In this document: piece by piece, positions 46,596-57,360 of the stretch
How the letters are laid out: each line of letters begins with the position of its first letter
Position numbering within the stretch: position 1 is the stretch's first letter
Assembly: GCF_003333305.1 (NCBI RefSeq)
Contig: NZ_QOLD01000053.1
Coordinates: 1-64,000 of the forward strand
Reading direction: 5' to 3'
Length of the DNA: 64,000 bases
Source of the DNA: Candidatus Colwellia aromaticivorans
GTDB taxonomy: Bacteria > Pseudomonadota > Gammaproteobacteria > Enterobacterales > Alteromonadaceae
Translations under genes and position numbers: made by a program
The notes under the pieces: generated by a model
Told to the model about the DNA's origin: nothing
The model's database searches: none
What the model saw: only the letters and a program-made list of their open reading frames with translations

Positions 46596-47639
46596 TTAAT
46601 CTTCAACTTGCCAAGCAATGCTGTCATCGCCACGAATAGGTACCACAACATCATTGCCAAAGCTTAAGGTTGCTGGCACTTGCCATTCTTTCTTAACTAG
46701 GGTGATTTTATCTTCATTTACTGGTAACTGATAAAATGCAGGGCCGTTCAAACTGGCAAAGGCTTCTAACTTATCTAGCGCATTTTCTTGCTCAAACACT
46801 TCTGCATATAACTCAATTGCCGCATGAGCAGTATAAGAGCCTGCACAGCCACAAGCTGATTCTTTAGCATGTTGCGCATGAGGGGCTGAATCAGTTCCTA
46901 AGAAAAATTTAGCACTACCGCTGGTTGCTGCGCTAACAAGTGCTTGTTGATGAATATTACGTTTTAAAATAGGTAAGCAAAAATAGTGAGGTCGAATACC
47001 ACCAACTAACATATCGTTACGATTAAACAGTAAGTGATGTACTGTAATAGTTGCTGCAACGTTTTCACCAGCACTTTGCACAAAATCAACCGCATTTTTA
47101 GTGGTGATATGCTCAAGCACTACTTTTAGATCTGGGTAGTTGGCAACTAATGGCGCTAATATAGTATCAATGAACACTTGCTCGCGATCGAAAATATCAA
47201 TGTCATTGGTGGTGACTTCACCATGAATCAATAATGGCATACCAACGCTTTGCATTGCTGCAAATACTGCTTTTAACTTAGCAACATCGGTAACACCAGA
47301 AGAAGAGTTAGTTGTTGCACCGGCAGGATATAATTTTGCTGCATAAACAATGCCTGACTCTTTTGCGTCAATAATGTCTTGAGCGCTGGTATTGTCTGTT
47401 AAATAAAGCACCATTAGCGGCTTAAAATGTTTACTTGGTGAAGCAGCCATAATGCGATCATAGTAACTTTTTGCGAGCTCTGCATTGGTAACTGGCGGTA
47501 CTAAATTTGGCATAACAATGGCGCGGCCAAAGTAGCGGCTAATATCAGCGACTGTATTTTTTAATACTTCTCCATCACGTAAATGTACGTGCCAATCGTC
47601 AGGGCGAGCAATAGTGATTGTACTAATTTGAGCTGTCAT
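46596..47639 (-). CDS. pyrC: Dihydroorotase
   Basis: Third step of pyrimidine synthesis, carbamoyl-aspartate to dihydroorotate. About 347 residues of the class II type. The metal-binding [12 protein letters not shown] lies near the N-terminus; [18 protein letters not shown] carries the carbamylated Lys; [15 protein letters not shown] and FLGTDSAPH supply His and Asp ligands. ATG 47637-47639 is preferred to a TTG five codons upstream. Confidence 0.97.
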   Translation of the reverse strand: MTAQISTITIARPDDWHVHLRDGEVLKNTVADISRYFGRAIVMPNLVPPVTNAELAKSYYDRIMAASPSKHFKPLMVLYLTDNTSAQDIIDAKESGIVYAAKLYPAGATTNSSSGVTDVAKLKAVFAAMQSVGMPLLIHGEVTTNDIDIFDREQVFIDTILAPLVANYPDLKVVLEHITTKNAVDFVQSAGENVAATITVHHLLFNRNDMLVGGIRPHYFCLPILKRNIHQQALVSAATSGSAKFFLGTDSAPHAQHAKESACGCAGSYTAHAAIELYAEVFEQENALDKLEAFASLNGPAFYQLPVNEDKITLVKKEWQVPATLSFGNDVVVPIRGDDSIAWQVED

Positions 47640-47766
47640 TCTAGTTATTTCCAATATTATTTAATTTTCTGACCTATATCACTTAAATGATACAAGTTGT
47701 TGATATTTCGAGTTAAGCTATAGCTGCTAACGTAACGCGTAACCATGAGGTTGTTTATTTAATTTG

Positions 47767-48906
47767 TTATTCAAGTATTTCAGGATCATCATTTACGTTA
47801 CCAGCGTTGGCTAGTAATGTTTGTAATTGTTCTTTTAGGTTTGGTGGCACTTTGTAAATTGTTATAGAGTCATTATGCTGATTATAAACCACATCTTGGC
47901 CAAAATGGCTGCGCTCAAAACTCAAACTTATCCCGTTACCATAACCTGAATATTTAGTGATTTTATTAACCACTGTTTGATCATGGGGAAAAGACTCTTC
48001 AATCGGATAGGATTGCTGCTGGCAAAATTGATAAAAGTCTTGGCTCTGACCAGCAGAATCTGTTGTTGTATGACCAATAACCTTGCCTATTTCTTGCACT
48101 GAGACATCTTGCGAGCTAGCTTTTTGTTCTTTACAATAACTGAGCAATTCTTTACGTGTTTGTTGCTTTTCAGTTGCATCTAATTGGTTTACCGAAACAT
48201 AATCTTCAACGGCTTGCACTAAGGTTTGTGTTTGCTCTTTTGAATTTAAGCCTTCTTCACACCCTAAAAAGTCCAGAAAGAAATCAGATACTTTACGTCC
48301 AGCACGGCCTTTAATAAAAGAAATATAACGATTACCGCTAGCATTTTGTTGATAATCAAATAAATCAATGCGTGCTGCCAATTGTAATTTATTGATATCT
48401 AAGTGCTGAGCGGCTGAAATGTTCAATTCACCATCAACACTATAATGTTCAGACACTGGAATAACCGCAACAAGCAAAAATCGTCCGCCCATATATTCAT
48501 AATGGCAAACAACAAGATAACCAGTTTCTTCTATATCATATTTTTCTATTTCATTTTTTAAACTGTTTGCTGCTTGAATGCTAAAGTCATAAAAACTTTG
48601 TTTGTCATTAAAATAGCTTTCCATTAAATCAACAAAGCGAGCAGCTTGTAACCCACTATTGTTACTACTGTTTTCATTGCTGCTTTCAGTATTACCTGCC
48701 ATTGGCATGGCAGTAAAACTGCCATAAGCTTTGCTGGCTTTACCATTATAGATAGCATGTAAACCATCAACAAATGCGGTTATTTTAGTACTGGTTCCAC
48801 CTTGTTCAGGTGTTAAGTTTTCAGGACCCAAGCGTAATGAAACTTCCCCTGAACCCTCTTTTTTAGAAAGAAAATGTAATGCAATATTTGAAATGATTAA
48901 ACTCAT
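47767..48906 (-). CDS. yejK: Nucleoid-associated protein
   Basis: 379 residues of the NdpA/YejK family. The N-terminal MSLIISNIALHFLSK and the later FIKGRAGRKVSDFFLDFLGC are family hallmarks; the C-terminus has a basic DNA-contact region. A Ser/Asn-rich insertion lies at about residues 70-82. It is divergent from yejL, the classical gammaproteobacterial arrangement. Confidence 0.95.
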   Translation of the reverse strand: MSLIISNIALHFLSKKEGSGEVSLRLGPENLTPEQGGTSTKITAFVDGLHAIYNGKASKAYGSFTAMPMAGNTESSNENSSNNSGLQAARFVDLMESYFNDKQSFYDFSIQAANSLKNEIEKYDIEETGYLVVCHYEYMGGRFLLVAVIPVSEHYSVDGELNISAAQHLDINKLQLAARIDLFDYQQNASGNRYISFIKGRAGRKVSDFFLDFLGCEEGLNSKEQTQTLVQAVEDYVSVNQLDATEKQQTRKELLSYCKEQKASSQDVSVQEIGKVIGHTTTDSAGQSQDFYQFCQQQSYPIEESFPHDQTVVNKITKYSGYGNGISLSFERSHFGQDVVYNQHNDSITIYKVPPNLKEQLQTLLANAGNVNDDPEILE

Positions 48907-49006
48907 ATAATACTCATATTAATACTCAAGTGACTTTATTAGTATATTGTTCAGGCATTTGATAAACTAAGGCTATTAAATTTATCATCAGCAATTAAGT
49001 GTCATT

Positions 49007-49225
49007 ATGCCCATTGTATCGAAATACTCCAATGAACGTGTAGAAAAAATTATTCAAGAATTAATGGATGTTCTTGTTAACGAATCAGCAACCACAGATT
49101 TAGCATTAATGTGTTTAGGAAATACTATCACTAACGTTATTAGCAAAGTCCCTGCTGATCAGCAAAGTGCTATTGTAGACAATTTTAGCCGCGCATTAAA
49201 ACAATCTATCCAAAAAACTCATTAG
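49007..49225 (+). CDS. yejL: YejL family protein (DUF1414)
   Basis: 72 residues with [20 protein letters not shown] and [14 protein letters not shown], the YejL pattern. Small, soluble, mostly helical; function unknown. It is followed 41 bp later by the YejM-like gene. Confidence 0.93.
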   Translation: MPIVSKYSNERVEKIIQELMDVLVNESATTDLALMCLGNTITNVISKVPADQQSAIVDNFSRALKQSIQKTH

Positions 49226-49266
49226 TTCTGACAATTAAAGACAAAAATAAAGAAGAAAAATAATCA

Positions 49267-50997
49267 ATGGTCTCTTTTGATACAAAAAGCTATAGCAAAA
49301 AACTTTTACATTTAATCAGCTGGAGCCATTGGTTCACTTTTTTCAATATTATCGCCGCTATCGCGCTATCCTCATATTATTTATTTAGCGAAACTCCACC
49401 AGACACCTTAATAGGACAAATTTACCTCATTACAACATGGGTTAGTCATATTGCTTTTTTAACCTTTATGAGTTTTGTTTTAATTTTGTTTCCGTTAACG
49501 ATTATATGGCCAAATACTAGGGTAATTCGTACGAGTGGCTCCATTATTTTTACTTTTGGGCTACTACTACTGATACTTGATGGGTTTATATATAGCCGAT
49601 TAGGTTATCACTTAAATGCTTCTTCTAGTTCACAAATTATTGGATTGATAAAAGAAATTGCGCAAACTAATGATATTTTTTATATTGTTAGTGGCATGTT
49701 AGCTATTGTAATTTTAGGCTTTGAATTTACAGTCAGTAACTACGCTTGGAAGCATTTAAAACAACTGCAAAAAACGATTTTTGCCCGCTTTGTCATTTTC
49801 ATCTTAGTCTTAGCCTTTTTCTTTAGTCACCTAACCCATATTTGGGCAGATGCTAACCTTGATTATGACGTACTACGCCAAGACACTGTATTGCCTTTAT
49901 CATACCCAGCAACAGCAAAAACACTATTAACCAAGTATGGTTTGTTTGATATTAATGATTATATTGAGCGAAAAGCGAGCCCACTCTCTTTTAGTCGTAC
50001 TATTCCTGATTATCCTCAGCTAACTGACCAGCAATGTTCTACAGCAACCGCAACTACACAGTCAGTATTTTTAATACTCACTGATGAACAGTTAAATAAG
50101 CATCAATTACAACAGGTTGAGCGTCGAGTCAGTGTGGCAAGTTATCAGCTAAACAATCATGTAGATACCGCATTACTTGATGATACTTGGTTTAACCTAT
50201 TTTATTCACTGCCAAGCATTTACCAAGAAGATATTTTAGCGCAGCAAACTAAACCCTTATTATTTCAAGCAATTGAACAACAGAATTTAGCTAGTAGCTA
50301 CACATTAATTAGTAAAGAAGTTGATGATGAAAATAGTAATACTTTGTGGTTTTCTGATTTATTTAATGAAAAAATTAAACTTAATGATATCTCTCCTCTT
50401 GTTTTTGCTGACAAGTTAAATAGTAAAAAACCTGGCTTACATTTGATTTACTTTAAAAGTTCACCACGAGAAAATGAACAAAACAGTGAGAAAAACAATA
50501 ATAGTCGCTATCAGTTTGAATTGTTTGTTGATGCACTGATGTTAGCCCAACAACAAAAAACAGATAAAGATATTATTTGGATAAGCTCGTTGGGGAATCA
50601 AAGCAATGATACTCGATTAGGTGTTAAGCCCACGTTGTTGATTGCACCAAATAAAATAAATAACGATGCTAAAACGTTAAGCTTATTAACTAGCCATATG
50701 GACTTACAACCAACACTAATGACAAATTGGCTTAGCTGTCATGTTGAGAGTAAAAGCTATAGTAATGGTGCTGATCTATTGACGTTAAATAAAGATAGAG
50801 TTATTGCTAATACTTCTGCTGAAGGACTGATGATATTTAATAAGGATAAATCTGTATTCATTGATCAAAATGGTAATTTTGAAAGCTATTCAAGTCAATT
50901 AGCTGCCCCGATCACCGTAAATAAAGATTTTCCGTTAATGATTGACGGCGTGCACTTTATTAAACAATTTAGCTTACAAGCAGAACAAAACAAGTAA
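49267..50997 (+). CDS. yejM: YejM/PbgA-like inner-membrane protein (DUF3413, sulfatase-like)
   Basis: 576 residues. Five TM helices in residues 1-190 (DUF3413) are followed by a periplasmic alkaline-phosphatase/sulfatase-fold domain with SVFLILTDEQLNKHQLQQVE and DIIWISSLGNQS. The catalytic metal motif of true sulfatases is absent, as in YejM, which in E. coli regulates LpxC and LPS synthesis. The C-terminal domain is diverged, so LPS control is likely but not proven. Confidence 0.88.
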   Translation: MVSFDTKSYSKKLLHLISWSHWFTFFNIIAAIALSSYYLFSETPPDTLIGQIYLITTWVSHIAFLTFMSFVLILFPLTIIWPNTRVIRTSGSIIFTFGLLLLILDGFIYSRLGYHLNASSSSQIIGLIKEIAQTNDIFYIVSGMLAIVILGFEFTVSNYAWKHLKQLQKTIFARFVIFILVLAFFFSHLTHIWADANLDYDVLRQDTVLPLSYPATAKTLLTKYGLFDINDYIERKASPLSFSRTIPDYPQLTDQQCSTATATTQSVFLILTDEQLNKHQLQQVERRVSVASYQLNNHVDTALLDDTWFNLFYSLPSIYQEDILAQQTKPLLFQAIEQQNLASSYTLISKEVDDENSNTLWFSDLFNEKIKLNDISPLVFADKLNSKKPGLHLIYFKSSPRENEQNSEKNNNSRYQFELFVDALMLAQQQKTDKDIIWISSLGNQSNDTRLGVKPTLLIAPNKINNDAKTLSLLTSHMDLQPTLMTNWLSCHVESKSYSNGADLLTLNKDRVIANTSAEGLMIFNKDKSVFIDQNGNFESYSSQLAAPITVNKDFPLMIDGVHFIKQFSLQAEQNK

Positions 50998-51164
50998 CTT
51001 GAATATTAATTATCCAATTACCGATAATTAAGAACAATAAATTAAGCGTACGGTTAATTGTCGTTGCATTCGTTAAATAAATCATTAATATAGGCATCTC
51101 AAAACGCAAGTATAGTGAGCCACTCCCCTAGGGTGCTTATGAGAAAATCACTTTGTTTTGTTAT

Positions 51165-51241
51165 CGGGGTATAGCGCAGCTTGGTAGCGCGTGCGTCTGG
51201 GGGACGTGAGGTCGCAAGTTCGAATCTTGCTACTCCGACCA
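51165..51241 (+). tRNA. tRNA-Pro (GGG anticodon)
   Basis: 77 nt including encoded CCA. Acceptor CGGGGTA pairs with TACTCCG; D-arm GCGCAGCTTGGTAGCGC; anticodon loop CTGGGGG gives GGG at positions 34-36; T-arm TTCGAATC. The anticodon stem has two wobble pairs. A hairpin terminator follows. Confidence 0.95.
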
Positions 51242-51258
51242 AATTAAAAATAAAATTC

Positions 51259-51307
51259 AGCCACTTTTAGAGTAAACCAAATAACTCTTAGGTGGCTTCT
51301 TTGTTTT
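51259..51307 (+). terminator. Terminator after tRNA-Pro
   Basis: AGCCACTTTTAGAGT pairs with ACTCTTAGGTGGCT across a 9-nt loop and is followed by TTCTTTGTTTT. The rest of 51308-51454 shows nothing further. Confidence 0.85.
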
Positions 51308-51454
51308 ATCTACTAATGCATAACTCACCAATGCTTAATCAAATAAGATATAATCATTAATCTGTAGGATTAAATACTGACTTAGCGTTTATTTTACTCC
51401 ATATGAAAAATGCCATACTAGAATGCTTTTATATTTGTCCCTACATCATATTTA

Positions 51455-52534
51455 ATGGATACTCACCTTAACATGCAATACGCACGCGTATTTATCGATG
51501 ATATTAGTTATCAACTAGCGCCACGTATTATTTCTAGTGATGAAATAGAGCGAAGGCTTGAACCTGTCTATAAGGCTCTTCGCATACCTAAAGGTCAACT
51601 GAAAGCTTTTACTGGCATTGAGCAACGTCGATGGTGGAATGAAAGTTTTCGTTACTCTGACGGTGCAATTGCTGCGGCTACAAAATGTCTGACTAAAACA
51701 AACTTTAATATTAACGATATTGGAGCGATCGTATACACAGGTGTGTGCCGAGAAGGCTTTGAGCCCGCTACTGCCTGTCGAGTTGCCGCCAAATTAGGAG
51801 CAAACAGTCACACAGTTGTTCATGACATTAGCAACGCTTGCCTTGGCGCACTAAATGGTATTATTGATATAGCCAACCGTATTGAGTTAGGCCAAATTAA
51901 AGCAGGTTTGGTGGTTTCTTGTGAATCTGCTCATACTATTGTCGAAAGTAGCATCAAGTATTTGTTAGATAATCCCACCATGTCTGTTTTTGCTGATACG
52001 TTGGCCACACTTACTGGTGGGTCTGGTGCAACTGCTATTTTAATTACCAATGGCTCCTTTGCTAACAATCAAAAATCCCAAGTACTTAAAGGACATAAAT
52101 TAGTAACAGTAACAAGCAGAACATCAGCTGCCGATTTTGAAATTTGTCATTGGGGTATGCAAGCAGTAGCACCAGGGCTATTTAAAGAAATAATGACTAC
52201 TGATGCTACATCTTTACTTAAAAAAGGAATGCACTTAGGTAATTTGACCTGGCAGGATTTTCTAGTAGAATCTGGTTGGCAAAAGTCAGATGTAGATAAA
52301 TTGATTTGCCATCAAATAGGTTCGGTTAATCGAAAACATGTACTTGAGCAACTAAATATCAGTGAGCAACAGGATTTCATCACGTTTCCAACTCTTGGTA
52401 ATATGGGTACAGTATCACTGCCTGTGACCGCCGCTATGGCGACGGAACAAAACTTTTTGAAAAAGAACGATAAAGTTGCATTTCTAGGTATCGGGAGTGG
52501 TTTGAGTTGCATAATGATGGGGCTAGAATGGTAA
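51455..52534 (+). CDS. 3-oxoacyl-ACP synthase III-like enzyme
   Basis: 359 residues, thiolase fold, KAS III/FabH-like. The nucleophile Cys is in HDISNACLGALNGIIDIAN, the His in LICHQIGSVNRKHV and the Asn in TLGNMGTVSLPVTAA. The long N-terminal insertion and the WWN segment after GIEQRR resemble OleA-like or secondary KAS III enzymes rather than housekeeping FabH. No fab genes are adjacent. A second ATG at residue 7 (51473) may be the true start. Confidence 0.8.
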   Translation: MDTHLNMQYARVFIDDISYQLAPRIISSDEIERRLEPVYKALRIPKGQLKAFTGIEQRRWWNESFRYSDGAIAAATKCLTKTNFNINDIGAIVYTGVCREGFEPATACRVAAKLGANSHTVVHDISNACLGALNGIIDIANRIELGQIKAGLVVSCESAHTIVESSIKYLLDNPTMSVFADTLATLTGGSGATAILITNGSFANNQKSQVLKGHKLVTVTSRTSAADFEICHWGMQAVAPGLFKEIMTTDATSLLKKGMHLGNLTWQDFLVESGWQKSDVDKLICHQIGSVNRKHVLEQLNISEQQDFITFPTLGNMGTVSLPVTAAMATEQNFLKKNDKVAFLGIGSGLSCIMMGLEW

Positions 52535-52544
52535 CTTCCCTCAC

Positions 52545-52970
52545 TTAGCTATTTTTCAAAGATAAAAACAACCCACTTATAAATAAACCTATCACTAGCA
52601 ACAGCCATTCCCATGGTGGATCTCCAGGGGTCATAAGGTCAATTTCTACCGCAGCACGTATGGTTATTAACATAGCACTAATGCCTATTAGCGGAATAGC
52701 CCAGAAACACCATCGTTGATCCTGCTTAAAAGGTATAATTAATAAGAGTATCAACGTCAATGCTGTCAATAACATTAAACTACCTGACCCATTAAGCATT
52801 GCTCGAAACAATATCTGCACACCCGGTGATAGTTCATGCCAAGAATGATTTGTTGCTGCGGCATGATATGACATATAGCTGTTTTGTATCGCATAAACCA
52901 GTCCTCCGACAAACATAGGAGAAATTGCTAAGCTATGACAAATCAGGGCGGCTGTTTTAGTTGTGATCAT
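52545..52970 (-). CDS. Hypothetical four-helix membrane protein
   Basis: 141 residues with four hydrophobic segments (for example SGSLMLLTALTLILLLIIPF and LLLVIGLFISGLFLSL) and a conserved-looking central RAMLNGSGSL. Convergent with the preceding gene. I recognise no family; integral membrane location is all that can be said. Confidence 0.6.
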   Translation of the reverse strand: MITTKTAALICHSLAISPMFVGGLVYAIQNSYMSYHAAATNHSWHELSPGVQILFRAMLNGSGSLMLLTALTLILLLIIPFKQDQRWCFWAIPLIGISAMLITIRAAVEIDLMTPGDPPWEWLLLVIGLFISGLFLSLKNS

Positions 52971-53208
52971 TGATTGCTAACCTTGAGTTTATTATTCATT
53001 ACTTTTGAGCATTGGCATTTTTTATAAGTAGATTATACGTCATCAATCTAGCATATCAGCCTAAATCAACATTATTATCTCAACAATTAACAAAGCCTAA
53101 TCCATTATAAATATGTTAGTTGTTAACTCATTACTATAAACACTATCAAAGACTTTATGCTTTCAACCAAAGTAGAGTATATTATACCGTCCAATACAAA
53201 GAGATATA

Positions 53209-53889
53209 ATGAATAAACAAACAATGTTGCTAGATCGCATTACGATTGAGCCAAAAACAAAAGCTACTTCTTGTGTTATCTGGCTACATGGGTTAGGTGA
53301 TTCAGGTGCCGGGTTTGCACCAGTGGTACCACTCTTAAATTTGCCACAGGGTCATGCTATTCGTTTTGTTTTTCCTCACGCACCAGAGCAAGCTGTTTCT
53401 ATCAATAATGGTTTTGTGATGCCTGCTTGGTACGACATTAAAAATGATGATTTACATAATCGGGCAGATATGGATGGTGTACTACAATCTGAATGCTTGG
53501 TGCGCGCTTTAATTCAAGAACAAATTGATAACGGAATTGCAGCCAGTAGCATTATTTTAGCCGGATTTAGTCAAGGCGGTGTAATGAGTTTGTACACTGG
53601 CTTACGGTTTGAACAAAAATTAGCAGCAATCATGGCCTTGTCATGTTATTTACCGATAAAAGATCAATTGCCCACTCAGTTGAGTACAGCCAATAAAAAC
53701 ACACCAGTATTACAACACCATGGCAAACTTGATGATGTGGTACCTATGTCATCAGGAAAAATGGCAAACGAGTTAATGAAAAATAAAGGTTATAATACTC
53801 AATGGAAAACTTACCTAATGGCTCATAGTGTATTGCCAGAACAACTTAATGATATTGGTACTTGGTTAACTAAATACCTTGTAGACTAA
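53209..53889 (+). CDS. Alpha/beta-hydrolase carboxylesterase/lysophospholipase
   Basis: 226 residues. IWLHGLGDSGAGFAPVVP (oxyanion region), the nucleophile elbow GFSQGGVMS, the Asp in HGKLDDVVP and the His in MAHSVLPE complete the triad of the EstB/phospholipase-carboxylesterase (COG0400) family. Soluble, cytoplasmic. The 53890-54253 gap downstream holds no gene that I can see. Confidence 0.92.
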   Translation: MNKQTMLLDRITIEPKTKATSCVIWLHGLGDSGAGFAPVVPLLNLPQGHAIRFVFPHAPEQAVSINNGFVMPAWYDIKNDDLHNRADMDGVLQSECLVRALIQEQIDNGIAASSIILAGFSQGGVMSLYTGLRFEQKLAAIMALSCYLPIKDQLPTQLSTANKNTPVLQHHGKLDDVVPMSSGKMANELMKNKGYNTQWKTYLMAHSVLPEQLNDIGTWLTKYLVD

Positions 53890-54253
53890 TACTTTACCAT
53901 CCTTTTTTACCTATGTTCAAAGCATATAATAGCTAATAAATATGATATTCAGACAGAAAAAAACAATCTGCATTAATGGTATTTTATAACGACCCAAAAA
54001 GTTGTGTATTAACATAAAAGTTTTAATAGTCATTATATTAACAAGAAAAAATATGATGTTGTGGTAAAGGTTTTAAGCTAATAACTTCGTCAATTTATTT
54101 TTACAACTCATTGCTTTTTATTTCAACTTGCTTCATTAAAATATAATAGCCTCGATGTAATAAATCATATAAGATTATAAATAACATACCGTTTTCATCG
54201 GTTTTGGCACATGAAATACCCACCATTTATTTCAAAGGGATACAGTCTCAAGT

Positions 54254-56632
54254 ATGGATACTAGCAGTTTTATCGTTCTACTCTATAATGCCGCACTCCT
54301 AATTGCTTTAGGCGTTATTTATGATGCGCTGAAACTTGAGTCCATTAAGAATAAAACAATACGCAAATTAATCTCTGGATTATTTGTCGGGATGCTTGGT
54401 CTTGCAGTGATGAACACTTCATGGCAAATGGCACCAGGAATATTTTTTGACACACGGTGGGTGCTGATCAGCCTTTGTGGTTTGTTTTTTGGCATTGTGC
54501 CAACCCTGATTGCCGGTATTATGATGGTAAGCTTCAGACTGCACTTAGGTGGAGTAGGAGCGCTAGTCGGCTCCTTAATTATCATTATTCCTGGTAGCAT
54601 TGGTTGTTTATTTGCCTACATATCGAAACACAAAAACCTGCAGCTTAATTGGTTCAAACTATACGCATTTGGCATGCTGATTCAAGTCTGTGCATTGAGC
54701 TGTATGTTACTAATGCCCGAACATTTACGATTCAAAGTCATCGGCGCAGTTATAGAGCCCGTAATATTTATTTTTCCTATTTGTACCATGGTAGTAGGTT
54801 TGATACTAAGGCGTCAACGTGATCGACGTAAATCTGAACACGACCTAACTTTAAGTCAAAAACTATTAAACAGGGAGCAAAGTATACTGAGAGGTTTAAT
54901 TGGCTCATTACCTGATTTAATCTCTTTTAAAGATGTTCAAGGACGTTATCTTGGCTGCAATCATGCTTTTGAACAATACGTAGGCCTGACAGAGGAAGAA
55001 CTGAAAGGAAAAATGGATCAAGAGCTAACCGGGAGTTTTAAACCTACAGAAATAGCAGCGCTTGATGAACAGGAAATAATTACCAGTGGTAAAGTTTATA
55101 GTCAAAATGAGTGGGTCGTATACCCTGATGGAAGCAAAGTTTTACATGAAACCATTAAGAAAACCTTTGATGGTTTAGATGGTACTCGCTATGGTTTAAT
55201 GAGCGTCAGTAGAGATATCACTGAACGAAAAAATCATGAAGAGCAAATTCAACGACTTGCTTTTTATGACCCACTAACAAAATTGCCTAACCGCAGAATG
55301 TTGCAAGACAGGCTGCAACTCATGGTGACCTCTAGTTCTCGTGACGAACGATTAAGCGCACTTCTTTTTATCGACCTAGATAATTTTAAAACCCTTAATG
55401 ACACACAAGGGCATAATATGGGCGACCAATTATTAATTGCTGTTGCCACCAGAATACAAAACAGTCTTAGAGACAAAGATCTTGTCGCTCGATTAGGCGG
55501 AGATGAGTTTGTTGCCTTGATTGCCAACCTTGGTGATGATGAAGTGACTGCTGGTCATATTGCCGAAGAAATCGCTGAAAAAATACGGCTATCCATTTGT
55601 AAACCATACAAACTATATATCAAAGGAAATTCAGATACCGAAAAAGAATTAGTTTTTCATTGCACGCCCAGTATTGGCATCAGTATATTCAAGTCAAACT
55701 TAAGCAACCATGATGATATTCTAAAACAAGCTGACGTTGCTATGTACCAGGCAAAAGCGGCGGGGAGAAATACTATTCGTTTCTTTGATCCTGCCATGCA
55801 GAATGCATTAGAAAAAAATGCAGCTATTTTAGCTGAACTGCACCAAGCAATAGATAATGCTGAGCTTGAATTGTATTATCAAATACAGATAGACGAAACC
55901 AAGGGTATTCAAGGTGCGGAAGTCTTATTACGCTGGTTTCATCCAAAACGCGGAATGGTTTCACCACTCGATTTTATTCCTTTAGCAGAAGAAAGTGGCT
56001 TGATCATCCCAATAGGTATTTGGGTATTGGAATCAGCTTGTCAGCAACTTAAAGTTTGGGAAAGCATCCCCAACCGAGAAAGTTGGCAGATATCTGTTAA
56101 TGTTAGTGCTTTACAATTTCAACAAAATAATTTTGTTAAACAAGTACAAGATATCATTGCTTCAAAAAATATAAATCCGCGCAGTTTGAAACTAGAATTA
56201 ACTGAAAGCATGGTATTAGAAGATGTTGATATTACTATTGAGAAAATGAATCAGTTGAATAAACTCGGCATTGATTTTTCCATGGATGATTTCGGCACTG
56301 GATACTCTTCTCTATCATGTTTGAAACGTTTGCCACTGAAACAATTAAAAATAGATCAATCATTTGTACGTGATATCACAACAGATCCTGATGATGCAGC
56401 AATTGTTCAAGCAATTATCAGCCTGTCTAGTAGCTTAAACTATGATGTTATAGCTGAAGGTGTTGAAACCAACGAGCAGCGACAATTTTTGTTTAATAAT
56501 GGCTGTAGTCAATATCAGGGCTTCTTGTTTGGCCGTCCGGTGCCTATTATTGAATTTGAGAAGTTAGTAAGCTCCATGTCTTTTGATTATTCCGCTTGCT
56601 CTGCGCTAAATATGTTGGATGCTCAAATATAA
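54254..56632 (+). CDS. Membrane-bound GGDEF/EAL protein with LytS-like sensor and PAS domain
   Basis: 792 residues. Residues 1-190 form five or six TM helices of the 5TMR-LYT type; about 205-325 is a PAS domain (GSLPDLISFKDVQGRYLGCN). GGDEF (335-505) has an intact RLGGDEFVALI. EAL (520-775) has EVLLRW in place of EALLRW but retains ELTES and DDFGTGYSSL. It is thus a potentially bifunctional cyclic-di-GMP enzyme. The A-to-V change in the signature does not remove a catalytic residue. No partner gene is adjacent. Confidence 0.93.
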   Translation: MDTSSFIVLLYNAALLIALGVIYDALKLESIKNKTIRKLISGLFVGMLGLAVMNTSWQMAPGIFFDTRWVLISLCGLFFGIVPTLIAGIMMVSFRLHLGGVGALVGSLIIIIPGSIGCLFAYISKHKNLQLNWFKLYAFGMLIQVCALSCMLLMPEHLRFKVIGAVIEPVIFIFPICTMVVGLILRRQRDRRKSEHDLTLSQKLLNREQSILRGLIGSLPDLISFKDVQGRYLGCNHAFEQYVGLTEEELKGKMDQELTGSFKPTEIAALDEQEIITSGKVYSQNEWVVYPDGSKVLHETIKKTFDGLDGTRYGLMSVSRDITERKNHEEQIQRLAFYDPLTKLPNRRMLQDRLQLMVTSSSRDERLSALLFIDLDNFKTLNDTQGHNMGDQLLIAVATRIQNSLRDKDLVARLGGDEFVALIANLGDDEVTAGHIAEEIAEKIRLSICKPYKLYIKGNSDTEKELVFHCTPSIGISIFKSNLSNHDDILKQADVAMYQAKAAGRNTIRFFDPAMQNALEKNAAILAELHQAIDNAELELYYQIQIDETKGIQGAEVLLRWFHPKRGMVSPLDFIPLAEESGLIIPIGIWVLESACQQLKVWESIPNRESWQISVNVSALQFQQNNFVKQVQDIIASKNINPRSLKLELTESMVLEDVDITIEKMNQLNKLGIDFSMDDFGTGYSSLSCLKRLPLKQLKIDQSFVRDITTDPDDAAIVQAIISLSSSLNYDVIAEGVETNEQRQFLFNNGCSQYQGFLFGRPVPIIEFEKLVSSMSFDYSACSALNMLDAQI

Positions 56633-56737
56633 ATTAACCGTTAAAGATTAATAGACCTCTTGAGCCAAATATATCCAAATCACTTTTACAATCGGCGTTT
56701 TGTAATTTAGATATCCGTATGCCATTTAACGTATCCT

Positions 56738-57343
56738 TTAAAACAAAGTCTTACCGCAGCCAATAAGCACGCGATCATGCCATTTAATGTTAACTTGAGT
56801 AGAAAAGGCTTCACCGCTCATAGTGTCGACACAGTTTTTATCTTCAAGCTTAATAATAACGTCATTATTAAGTTGATAAACAGTAGTGCGCTGGGCAGTG
56901 TTAACTTTTGGCTCAACATAAGGGTAAGTTTTTACTAATTCACCATAATCACTACTAATATAAAAATGCTCACCATTAATAATCTCTAATAACCAAGCTG
57001 GCTCTTGCCCTATTGCACGGTAACTCACCCCTCGCAACTTTGCCACATGCCAAACATTTTTTTCAGTTAACTCATGATTGCGGCTAGTCTTGTCTAAAGA
57101 ATCATCCTGACAAGCTTGATCTGTATAAGATAGCACCTTGGGATCACTGCAAGCGCCACAACCATTACTATATGTTTTAATCTTGTTTTCATTCATTAGT
57201 CCACAAACAGGTCGATAATCCATTGTACAAATTTGCGGTCTAGGGTCTATACAGGTAACTATATTATTGACTGATTTGTCCGTATTAGCAGTGCAAGCCG
57301 TTATTGTAGTGAAGAGGAAAGTACTTAGTAATTTAATGTTCAT
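56738..57343 (-). CDS. Lipoprotein with Kazal-like and COG3650-like domains
   Basis: About 201 residues starting MNIKLLSTFLFTTITAC (lipobox). Residues 25-75 are Cys-rich and Kazal-like (DYRPVCGLMNENKIKTYSNG, CGAC). The C-terminal half has RAIGQEPAWLLEI and EDKNCVDTMSGEAFST, typical of COG3650/MliC-like periplasmic domains. Kazal domains inhibit serine proteases. ATG 57341-57343 with GGAG upstream is chosen; the longer frame reaches into the MITE. Confidence 0.8.
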   Translation of the reverse strand: MNIKLLSTFLFTTITACTANTDKSVNNIVTCIDPRPQICTMDYRPVCGLMNENKIKTYSNGCGACSDPKVLSYTDQACQDDSLDKTSRNHELTEKNVWHVAKLRGVSYRAIGQEPAWLLEIINGEHFYISSDYGELVKTYPYVEPKVNTAQRTTVYQLNNDVIIKLEDKNCVDTMSGEAFSTQVNIKWHDRVLIGCGKTLF

Positions 57344-57360
57344 GTTCTGACTCCTTAATA